A DNA stretch of 52,909 nucleotides from Methylobacterium aquaticum (GTDB lineage: Bacteria; Pseudomonadota; Alphaproteobacteria; Rhizobiales; Beijerinckiaceae). The notes beneath the pieces were generated by a model. It had not been told where the DNA came from and searched no databases. It saw only the letters and a program-made list of their open reading frames with translations. Made by a program: the position numbers and the translations under genes. The stretch lies in the NCBI RefSeq assembly GCF_001043915.1, contig NZ_LABX01000050.1:1-52909 (forward strand), read 5' to 3'. Shown piece by piece: positions 1 through 6,953 of this stretch (its first letter is position 1; each line of letters begins with the position of its first letter).

Positions 1-136
1 GACGGCAGCGCTGTCGCGCTGCCTATCCGACACCAAGACCGAGAGCCGCGCAGCAACGACGCGGGTCCGGACAATGAGACCGGGATTGAGGAAATGCCGG
101 GCCGGCCTGCGCCGGCTCCCGCCTGAGGAGAGCAGC

Positions 137-1936
137 ATGTCACGTCTCGTTCGAGCCAGGGGCTGGCTCGCCGCGGTCGCGCCCTGTGCCGTGGCCCTCG
201 CGCTCGCGCTCGCCGCCGCGCCGGTGCAGGCCGGTCCGGTCGACTACAAGCCGGTCACCGATCAGCGCCTCGCCCATCCCGAGCCGGAGAACTGGCTGCA
301 ATACCGCGGCAACTACCAGAGCTGGGGCTATTCTCCCCTCGACCAGATCACCGCGAAGAACGTCACCAAGCTCGTCCCGGCCTGGAGCCTGTCGACCGGC
401 GTGAGCGAGGGCCACCAGGCCCCGCCGATCGTCAACAACGGCGTGATGTTCGTCACCACCCCGCAGGCCCAGGTGATGGCGATCAACGCCCGCACCGGCG
501 AGATCCTGTGGCGCTATCAGAAGGAGCTGCCGCCGGAGCTGTCGCAGCTCCACCCGACCAACCGCGGCGTCGGCCTCTATGGCGACAGCGTCTACATGAC
601 CACCACCGATTCCTGCGTGGTGGCGCTGGGCGCCACCACCGGCAAGGTGAAGTGGGAGACCTGCGTCGCCCCCTGGAAGGACGGCTACTACATGACGCTC
701 TCGCCGCTGGTGGCGAAGGGCAAGGTCGTGGTCGGCGTCTCCGGCGGCGAATACGGCGTGCGCGGCTTCATCACCGCCCTCGACGCCGAGACCGGCAAGG
801 AAGCCTGGAAGACCTACACGGTCGCGGGCCCCGGCGACCCGGCGGCCGGCACCTGGAAGGGCGATTCCTGGCAGACCGGCGGCGGCTCGGTCTGGATCCA
901 GGGCAGCTACGACCCGGCGGCCAACCTCGCCTATTTCGGCACCGGCAATGGCGGCCCCTGGACGCCCGACGCCCGGCCGGGCGACAACCTCTATACCTCG
1001 TCGGTCGTCGCCCTCGATCTCGATACCGGCAAGATCAAGGGTCACCACCAGTATCACTGGAACGACGGCTGGGACTGGGACGAGGTCTCGGCGCCGGTGC
1101 TGATCGACATCGAGCGCAACGGCAAGACGATCCCGGCGGCGATCCATGCCGGCCGCAATGGCTATCTCTGGACCCTGGAGCGCAGCAAGGACGGGCCGCT
1201 GAGCTTCGTCGAGGCCAAGCCGTTCGTCTACCAGAACGTCTTCTCGTCCCTCGATCCGAAGACCGGCCGGCCGACCTACGACCAGTCCAAGATCCCGGGC
1301 ATCAACCGCCGCGCCGCCTTCTGCCCCGGCCTGTGGGGCGGCAAGGACTGGCCACCGGAAGCCTACAACCCGAAGACAGGCCTGTTCTACATCCCGTCGA
1401 ACGACAACCTGTGCTCGGAGCTGGCCGGCGCCCAGGCCGGCACGCGCAAGCCCGGTGAACTCTATATCGGCATCCCGATCGACGAGGTGCTGAACTCGCT
1501 GCGCCTGCGCGACGGCGTCGACAAGTCGAAGCCCTTCGCCATCGGGGCGATCCAAGCCTGGGACCCGAAGACCGGCAAGCGCGTGTGGCAGCACGACTTC
1601 CAGGATTCGGCCAATTGGGGGCCGCTGCTGACCACCGGCAGCGGGCTGATCTTCGCCGGTGGCACCAGCGACCGGAAGTTCCGGGCGCTGGACGGCACCA
1701 CCGGCAAGGTGCTGTGGGAGACAAGGCTCAATTCCGGCGTCACCGGCGTGCCGTCGAGCTACATGGTCGACGGCATCCAGTACGTGGCGGTCCAGGCCGG
1801 CTGGGGCGTCGATGCCGAGCGCATGCTGACCGGCATCAACGCGCTCATCCCCGAGGAGCGCCGGGTCAGCATCCTGCCGCAGGGCGGCGTGATCTGGGTG
1901 TTCCGGGTCATGGGCGAGGAGGCGGCGGCCAAGTGA
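137..1936 (+). CDS. PQQ-dependent alcohol dehydrogenase (methanol/ethanol family), possibly lanthanide-type
   Basis: Periplasmic quinoprotein that oxidises an alcohol using pyrroloquinoline quinone and a bound metal. The 599-residue product has a signal peptide (about residues 1-32, cleavage after VQA) and repeated beta-propeller blades with DxxTGK-type turns. By family alignment the metal ligands are E205 (GGEYGVRG), N271 (GTGNGG) and catalytic D313. A further Asp, D315 in WDWDE, sits two residues after the catalytic Asp, the position that marks lanthanide-using enzymes. The vicinal Cys-Cys pair of classical methanol dehydrogenases is not seen. The ATG at 137 is chosen over 74 because a GAGGAG ribosome site precedes it and a signal peptide follows directly. 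No cytochrome c gene is adjacent. The substrate is unknown; the family call is firm and the lanthanide use is inferred. Confidence 0.93.
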   Translation: MSRLVRARGWLAAVAPCAVALALALAAAPVQAGPVDYKPVTDQRLAHPEPENWLQYRGNYQSWGYSPLDQITAKNVTKLVPAWSLSTGVSEGHQAPPIVNNGVMFVTTPQAQVMAINARTGEILWRYQKELPPELSQLHPTNRGVGLYGDSVYMTTTDSCVVALGATTGKVKWETCVAPWKDGYYMTLSPLVAKGKVVVGVSGGEYGVRGFITALDAETGKEAWKTYTVAGPGDPAAGTWKGDSWQTGGGSVWIQGSYDPAANLAYFGTGNGGPWTPDARPGDNLYTSSVVALDLDTGKIKGHHQYHWNDGWDWDEVSAPVLIDIERNGKTIPAAIHAGRNGYLWTLERSKDGPLSFVEAKPFVYQNVFSSLDPKTGRPTYDQSKIPGINRRAAFCPGLWGGKDWPPEAYNPKTGLFYIPSNDNLCSELAGAQAGTRKPGELYIGIPIDEVLNSLRLRDGVDKSKPFAIGAIQAWDPKTGKRVWQHDFQDSANWGPLLTTGSGLIFAGGTSDRKFRALDGTTGKVLWETRLNSGVTGVPSSYMVDGIQYVAVQAGWGVDAERMLTGINALIPEERRVSILPQGGVIWVFRVMGEEAAAK

Positions 1937-1978
1937 GCGGCCAAGTGAGCGGCCGAGTGAGCCACCAAGTGAGCGGCC
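1933..1978 (+). repeat. 12-bp tandem repeat carrying four in-frame GTG codons
   Basis: The unit GTGAGCGGCCAA, with small variations, is repeated four times (GTG at 1933, 1945, 1957 and 1969) across the junction between the dehydrogenase stop and the downstream protein. Each copy encodes V-S-x-x in the frame of the downstream protein, and each GTG is a possible start. Confidence 0.85.
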
Positions 1979-2472
1979 TTTCGAAGCCGGGGCTGCGTCT
2001 CGCCGCCCTGGCGCTCGCGGCCGGCCTCCTCGCGGGGCCGGCCGCGGCGCAACCCGCACCGGAGGCGACGGCCGGGAGCACCGCTCCCCTCCCCGCGCAG
2101 GCGGATGCCCTCGTCGCCTACGTGACGAAGGCCATGACCGATCACGACATCGCCGCCTTCGAGCGGCTGGTGAACTGGTCCGGCACCCGGGCGCAGCGCA
2201 AGCGTCTGACGCTCTACCAGATCCGCTCCGGCTTCGGCCGGCCGATCAAGGCGGCTTCCCTCGAGCCGATGCCGGAGGATGGCCTGGCGGAGGCGACGTC
2301 GCGCGGCACCCTCAAGGCCAACATGCCGGTGACCGAGCGGCTGCGGGTGGTGTTCGATGAGCCGCCGGTGGAGGACGGCGCCGCGCCGACCAACGTGTTC
2401 CTGGTCGGCCGCGAGGGCGGCACCTACCGCATCGCCCTCCTGGTCCCGACCGGGCCGCCCCGGGGCAAGTGA
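1933..2472 (+). CDS. Small exported protein of unknown function behind the PQQ dehydrogenase
   Basis: A 179-residue product if started at GTG 1933; starts at 1945, 1957 or 1969 are equally possible because the N-terminus lies in a 12-bp tandem repeat. A hydrophobic signal segment (LAALALAAGLLAG, then an AAAQ-type cleavage site) comes next, followed by a roughly 140-residue soluble domain rich in Arg, Glu and Pro that I do not recognise. GTG 1933 overlaps the dehydrogenase stop in a GTGA junction, so the two are probably translationally coupled. The context suggests a periplasmic accessory to the quinoprotein, but that is only a guess from position. Confidence 0.7.
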   Translation: MSGQVSGRVSHQVSGLSKPGLRLAALALAAGLLAGPAAAQPAPEATAGSTAPLPAQADALVAYVTKAMTDHDIAAFERLVNWSGTRAQRKRLTLYQIRSGFGRPIKAASLEPMPEDGLAEATSRGTLKANMPVTERLRVVFDEPPVEDGAAPTNVFLVGREGGTYRIALLVPTGPPRGK

Positions 2473-2486
2473 TCGACGTCCCAAAT

Positions 2487-2586
2487 AAGACTTCAAATCG
2501 CTTTCGCGAAAGCAGTGGCGGTTTTCGCGATTGCCTCGATATGCCGAAACCAGGAAGATCTGCGTTGGCATGACAGCGCAAGTCTT
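2487..2586 (+). repeat. Diverged double-hairpin MITE-like element, copy C
   Basis: It is bounded by the inverted ends AAGACTT and AAGTCTT. It keeps the AGTGG..CGGTT loop between CGCGAAA and TTTTCGCG arms, and its right end, GCGTTGGCATGACAGCGCAAG, resembles that of the element at 23345. This is the most degraded member, and its assignment rests on end similarity plus shared layout. Confidence 0.5.
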
Positions 2587-2758
2587 CTTCGCGTCAGTCC
2601 GGTGACCGATGGGTACCGTCGCATTGGCGCCGCACGCGACGGGATCGCGTGCGGCGCCGCGGCTCATGGATCAGACCGAAGCGGCTTCGGATCCGGGAGG
2701 AACACGGCCTCGCGGCGACGAGCCCTCATCCCGTCGACCGCCTCGCGACGTGAAAACC

Positions 2759-2888
2759 ATATTATGCCAGCGGCAGAAGATGCCGACGCATCCGGCCACT
2801 GCCACCAACTCGAATATTCGATACAAAACCAGAGTCCTGGCAGAAATTCGAGAACGGAACCAAAGGTCGTTTTCCACGACCGTTGAGA
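2759..2888 (-). repeat. Dispersed repeat family D, copy 1
   Basis: Read on the minus strand this matches the repeats at 6825 and 35798. It has a left hairpin (CAACGGTCGT...ACGACCTTTG), a middle segment with CGTTCTCGA, CTCTGG and TATCGAA, and a right hairpin around GGATGCGTCGGCATC. It lies between two convergent genes and abuts the stop of the 2889-3875 gene. Confidence 0.75.
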
Positions 2889-3875
2889 TCATGCCCTGTC
2901 GGATGCTTTCGCGAAGCCCATCTCCTTCAGATAGCGATCCGCAATGCTTGCTTCCCACTCGTTGAACAAGCCGCTTAACGGCAGCCCGGCGAGCATGCCC
3001 GGCTTCTCCGACGGCCCATGCGTCTTGATAAGCAATTCGACCGCAAACATGACTCTCTTGTATTTATCGTATTCCTGCATGACTTTGTCTCTGTCCATCT
3101 TTACGCTTGCGATCGCGACGTTGTAAGCATCATTTGTCGATTTGAAATCTTTAATATCTTTTTTGATGATTTCATCGAGACTTTCCATTTGCGCGGTGCG
3201 GATCTTGGCGATCATCTCGTTCAGGAGCTTGATCTCGTGCTCGGTCGCCTTGAGAATTTCGTGAAGCGTAAAGGCTCGTGACTCTTCCGCGCTGACGTGA
3301 GACTCGAAGACGATCTGGAACGAGCCGATGAATTCGTTCGAGAAGAACTGCTTCGCTTCGTAGACCCGTCCCGACGATCCATAGAACAAATGGAGACCGC
3401 CCGAGAGCGGGATGTCCTTCAGCTCGGACTTGTGCACCGTCTCCGACTTGACGGAAAATTGGGACAGCGTTGCCGATACCAGCGCCTGGACCCGTGCGAC
3501 GATGAGACTGTAGTCGCCGGCGAAGACGCCGGCGAATTCTTTCGCGGTATCGATCGCGTTCTGGTCAGCCTTGTCGGATCCGGGTACGGCGCTGGAGGGA
3601 TAGTCACCTGCGCCAAGCGCCTTGCCGATGCTCTCGACAATGGCGTTGATGCGGTCCAGGCCCCAGTCGCTGTAATTCTGGTAATCGCTTTGCCGGTTGC
3701 CGAACAGCCTGTCGTGACTCCATTTATTTTTCTCGTAATGACTATCGATACTGGCAAGCACTCTCTCGTGAAGATTTGCCTCTTCTTTTTTTGCGTCCGC
3801 CTCGACCGCAGACATGTATTTACGAAATTCTTCGTCTTGCTTCATCTTGTCGGCGATTGTCTGAGTCATACCCAT
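2889..3875 (-). CDS. Unrecognised helical protein in an AT-rich island
   Basis: A 328-residue protein without signal peptide or clear membrane span, which I cannot assign to a family. The N-terminus (about 1-60) and C-terminal half (about 210-300) are rich in Lys, Glu and Asp and look like long amphipathic helices. The middle (about 150-205) is different: short hydrophobic, Gly/Ser-containing stretches such as IPLSGGLHLFYGSSG and FIGSFQIVF that may form a beta-hairpin. A pattern of long helices with an inserted hydrophobic tongue occurs in some pore-forming toxins, but this is only a resemblance in layout. Base composition is clearly more AT-rich than its neighbours, which suggests recent acquisition. 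There are two candidate Mets (codons 1 and 3). Confidence 0.75.
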   Translation of the reverse strand: MGMTQTIADKMKQDEEFRKYMSAVEADAKKEEANLHERVLASIDSHYEKNKWSHDRLFGNRQSDYQNYSDWGLDRINAIVESIGKALGAGDYPSSAVPGSDKADQNAIDTAKEFAGVFAGDYSLIVARVQALVSATLSQFSVKSETVHKSELKDIPLSGGLHLFYGSSGRVYEAKQFFSNEFIGSFQIVFESHVSAEESRAFTLHEILKATEHEIKLLNEMIAKIRTAQMESLDEIIKKDIKDFKSTNDAYNVAIASVKMDRDKVMQEYDKYKRVMFAVELLIKTHGPSEKPGMLAGLPLSGLFNEWEASIADRYLKEMGFAKASDRA

Positions 3876-4526
3876 GACGAAGCATCCCTGTTAGCGCGGA
3901 TTGGTTGTCCGCACGGGTTAATTATCATGTCATTAGTAGTTTTGTATCGATTTTATTGAGAAATATATTTTCGAAACGTGCGCCTTTACTGTATTGCCAA
4001 ACATTATGAGAATATATTTGTCAATTTTTTGACTTGACATGATTGTCAAAGATTCGTCGTCGAGCGTCCCGTGGCGGAGGTGCTCTGCCGCACCGGTCCA
4101 ACGATCACGATCAGGCCGCAGCCCGTCGGCGCAGGTTGACGCTGCCGGCAGGACTTTGGCGAATCTGGTCATGCCACAGGATCATGCCCCGTCGCGGCGC
4201 GGATCATCCTGGATGGTCACCGGCCCGAGGCCGGCTCGCCGGGTGTAGGCCAGCCCATATCCGGCATCGGCCACGGTTCTGCCGAGGCGATGCGCGCCGT
4301 GCGCCGACGCTGAGGCGGCCACCGGCATCTTGATCGCCCGCTCCCGCGGCATGAACGCTCGGCCGCGGCCAGCGGGGATTGGGCCGGCCCGAGAGCCAGG
4401 AAGGCGTGCCTCATCGGACGATCCGCCCCAGCGGCGAAACGGCAAATCGGGCGGGGGGCGCTTGACCGCGCACCTCGGGGCAGCGCAAGCGTATGGAAAT
4501 ATAGTTCCATACCGGAGGACACACCG
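3876..4526. other. Gene-free gap with AT-rich promoter region
   Basis: The stretch 3900-4060 is strongly AT-rich and probably holds the promoter of the minus-strand gene. The rest (4060-4480) is GC-rich without a supported gene. An inverted repeat at 4491-4512 lies just ahead of the acyl-CoA dehydrogenase. Confidence 0.5.
4491..4512. promoter_or_regulatory. Operator-like inverted repeat ahead of acyl-CoA dehydrogenase
   Basis: GTATGGAA and TTCCATAC form perfect 8-bp arms around the 6-bp spacer ATATAG. It ends 14 bp before the ATG at 4527, directly next to the GGAGGA ribosome site, so a bound repressor would block the promoter or early transcript. The TGGAAAT..TTCCA core resembles sites of IclR-type regulators; the regulator itself is unknown. 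Confidence 0.55.
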
Positions 4527-5738
4527 ATGGACTTCACGCTCTCCCCGCGCATCGAGGAGTACCGCACCCGCATCGCGGCCTTCGTCGAGAGCGAGATCCT
4601 GCCCGTCGAGGCCGATCGCAGCACCTGGGACGAGCACGAGAATATCGGCCCCGCGGCCCTGGCCGGCTTACGCGCCAAGGCGAAGGCGGCCGGCCTGTGG
4701 TGCCTCCAGCTCAGGCCCGAGACCGGCGGCCAGGGGCTCGGCAAGGTCGGGATGGCGGCCTGCTACACCGAGATGAATCGCTCGATCTTCGGGCCGGTGG
4801 TGTTCAACTCGGCCGCCCCCGACGACGGCAACATGATGGTGCTGGAGGCGCTCGGCACGCCCGAGCAGAAGGCGCGCTGGCTCGAACCCATCGTCTCGGG
4901 CGAGGTCCGCTCGGCCTTCGCCATGACCGAGCCGCATCCCGGCGGCGGCTCCGACCCGTCGATGATCCGCACCCGCGCCGAGCGCCAGCCGGACGGTTCG
5001 TGGCGGATCACCGGGCGCAAGTGGTACATCACCGGCGCCGAGGATGCGGCCCATTTCATCCTGATCGCCCGAACCTCGGACGATCCGCGCTCCGGGCTCA
5101 CCGCCTTCCTGTTCCACCGCGACCAGCCGGGCTGGGAGATCGTGCGCCGCATCCCGATCATGGGGCCGGAGGAGCATGGCGGCCATTGCGAGCTGGCTTT
5201 CGACGGGCTGACGATCAAGCCCGAGGATGTGCTCGGCGGCGAGGGCAAGGGCCTGAAGGTGACCCAGGTCCGCCTCGGCCCCGCCCGCCTCACCCATTGC
5301 ATGCGCTGGCTCGGGCTCGCCGGCCGCTGCGTCGAGATCGCGCAAGACTATGCGGCCAAGCGCGAGGGCTTCGGCGTGCGGCTCGCCGACCGCGAGAGCG
5401 TGCAGCTGATGCTGGGCGGCCTCGCGATGGATATCGAGATCGGCCGGCTGCTGGTGATGCGCGCCGCCTGGGAACTCGACCAGGGCCGCTTCGCCCGCAA
5501 GGAGGTGTCGATGGCGAAGGTCCACGTCGCCAACACCCTGCACCGGGCGGCGGATCTCGGCATCCAGATCAACGGCGCCCGCGGTTATTCCAAGGACACG
5601 GTGCTGGAATGGATCTACCGCTACGCCCGCCAGGCGCGCCTGGTCGACGGTGCCGACGAGGTCCACCGCATGGTGCTGAACCGCCACCTCGAATCCGAGG
5701 GGCGCGGCTTCTTTGCCTGGCCCACCGCCGAGGCGTGA
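4527..5738 (+). CDS. Acyl-CoA dehydrogenase, ACAD10/11-like
   Basis: A 403-residue flavoprotein that would oxidise an acyl-CoA and pass electrons to ETF. Visible parts are an N-terminal helical domain (about 1-125), a beta domain with FAMTEPHPGGGSDPS and KWYITGA, and a C-terminal helical bundle ending with INGARGYSKD and RLVDGADEVHR. The GPARLTHCMRWLG and DGADEVH segments are typical of the ACAD10/11 branch, whose bacterial members such as LvaC of the levulinate pathway act together with an APH-type kinase. Such a kinase is encoded at 14186-15244. The GGAGGA site at 4514 supports the start. The product is probably the first gene of a short unit with the esterase at 5816. Confidence 0.9.
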   Translation: MDFTLSPRIEEYRTRIAAFVESEILPVEADRSTWDEHENIGPAALAGLRAKAKAAGLWCLQLRPETGGQGLGKVGMAACYTEMNRSIFGPVVFNSAAPDDGNMMVLEALGTPEQKARWLEPIVSGEVRSAFAMTEPHPGGGSDPSMIRTRAERQPDGSWRITGRKWYITGAEDAAHFILIARTSDDPRSGLTAFLFHRDQPGWEIVRRIPIMGPEEHGGHCELAFDGLTIKPEDVLGGEGKGLKVTQVRLGPARLTHCMRWLGLAGRCVEIAQDYAAKREGFGVRLADRESVQLMLGGLAMDIEIGRLLVMRAAWELDQGRFARKEVSMAKVHVANTLHRAADLGIQINGARGYSKDTVLEWIYRYARQARLVDGADEVHRMVLNRHLESEGRGFFAWPTAEA

Positions 5739-5815
5739 CGCCCAAGGTCCGAGGATGATCCCGGGCGGGGACCTGCTAAAGCTCTCGGCTCCCTTGTCCC
5801 CGTTCGAGCCGTCCG

Positions 5816-6793
5816 ATGCCCGCCCTCCACCCCGACGTCCAGGCCCTGCTGGCGATGCTGCGCGCCGCCAACGCGCAGCCCCTCGAGGCGCTGCCGCCCG
5901 AGGCGGCCCGGCGCGGCTACCTGGCCGGGCGCCGGGCCCTGCAACCGCCGCCGGATCCGGTCGCCGAGATCCGCGACCTCGCGGCGCCCTCCCCGGCCGG
6001 CCCGGTGCCGCTCCGCCTCTACCGCGGCGAGGGCACGGCGCCCGGGACGCCCCTGCCCTGCCTCCTCTACCTGCATGGCGGCGGCTGGGTGCTCGGCAGC
6101 ATCGAGTCGCATGACTGGATCTGCCGGCGGCTGGCCAACCTGATGCGCGCCTGCGTGATCTCGGTCGATTATCGGCTGGCCCCCGAGCACCCCTTCCCGG
6201 CGGCGGTGGAGGACGCCGCCATGGCTCTCGCCTTCGTGGCCGAGCAGGCGGAGGGCTTGGGCATCGATCCAACCCGCCTCGCCGTCGGGGGCGACAGCGC
6301 CGGCGGCAACCTCGCGGCGGTCCTGGCGCTGATGGGCCGCGACGGCGCCCTGCCGCGGACGGCGATGCAGGTGCTGCTCTACCCCTCCGTCGATCTCGGC
6401 CTGACCAGCGAGGGCTTCGAGCGCATCACCGAGGGCCAGCCCCTCACCGCCGGCACCATGCGCTACTTCGTCGACCACTACGCCCCGGACGCCGCCGACC
6501 GGACCGACTGGCGCGCCTCCCCGGCCCGCGCCGCCAGCCTCGCCGGCACGGCGCCGGCCCTGGTGCTGACCTGCGGCCACGATCCGCTCTGCGAGGAGGC
6601 ACGGGCCTATGCCCACCGGCTGGAGCGCGAGGGCGTCCCGGTCACCGCCCTGCACCTCTCCGACCAGACCCACGGCATCCTGACCATGAGCCGCCTGGTG
6701 CGGACCTCCGCGACGGTGCTGAGCTTCGTGGCCGAGGCGCTCACGGAACGCTGGAGCCTCGGTGGCCCGGAGGGCGGGCGCGGCAGCCGGTAG
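5816..6793 (+). CDS. Alpha/beta hydrolase, hormone-sensitive-lipase (HSL) type
   Basis: A 325-residue cytosolic esterase/lipase. The oxyanion-hole motif HGGGW lies near residue 89, the nucleophile motif GDSAGG near 161, and the Asp (CGHDPLCEE) and His (DQTHGI) of the triad follow in the C-terminal third. This set defines the alpha/beta hydrolase-3 (HSL) family, which hydrolyses short acyl esters or related substrates. It starts 78 bp after the acyl-CoA dehydrogenase on the same strand, so co-transcription is likely. The true substrate cannot be read from sequence. No signal peptide is seen. Confidence 0.9.
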   Translation: MPALHPDVQALLAMLRAANAQPLEALPPEAARRGYLAGRRALQPPPDPVAEIRDLAAPSPAGPVPLRLYRGEGTAPGTPLPCLLYLHGGGWVLGSIESHDWICRRLANLMRACVISVDYRLAPEHPFPAAVEDAAMALAFVAEQAEGLGIDPTRLAVGGDSAGGNLAAVLALMGRDGALPRTAMQVLLYPSVDLGLTSEGFERITEGQPLTAGTMRYFVDHYAPDAADRTDWRASPARAASLAGTAPALVLTCGHDPLCEEARAYAHRLEREGVPVTALHLSDQTHGILTMSRLVRTSATVLSFVAEALTERWSLGGPEGGRGSR

Positions 6794-6824
6794 AAGGGAC
6801 GCTGGAGCCCGCGGGCGGCCTCAT

Positions 6825-6953
6825 ACCAACGGTCGAAAGAAAACGACCGTTGGTGCCGTTCTCGAGTTTTCGCCAAGCCTCTGGCTTAGTATCGAAAAGT
6901 TGAGATTGGATCAGCGGCCCGATGCGTCAGCATCTTGGGCCGATGGTATTACG
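6825..6953 (+). repeat. Dispersed repeat family D, copy 2
   Basis: The best-preserved member. The left end is a perfect hairpin (ACCAACGGTCG at 6825-6835 paired with CGACCGTTGGT at 6844-6854, 8-nt loop). The right end has CGGCCC-GATGC-GTCA-GCATC-TT-GGGCCG, a second hairpin with a GTCA loop. It lies between two convergent genes, where it could also end transcription from both sides. Confidence 0.8.

Larger units (their letters stand above)
2473..2888. other. Intergenic region with two dispersed repeats
   Basis: This 416-bp gap lies between convergent genes. It holds a diverged relative of the double-hairpin element (about 2487-2586) and one copy of the second repeat family (about 2759-2888). 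I see no protein-coding gene; the open frames here lack ribosome sites and run through the repeats. Confidence 0.6.

Noticed and set aside
1..136. Search for an upstream gene end or promoter at the left edge
   Set aside because: No clear coding signal or promoter could be supported in the first 136 bases.
140..2059. Long minus-strand open frame across the PQQ dehydrogenase
   Set aside because: It is antisense to a clear quinoprotein, of low-complexity Arg/Gly/Ala composition and has no ribosome site; a GC-rich shadow frame.
4182..4352. Short minus-strand ORF (56 residues, starting MPRERAIKMPVAA)
   Set aside because: It looks protein-like in part, but has no good ribosome site or family; could be a remnant. 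Not strong enough to list.
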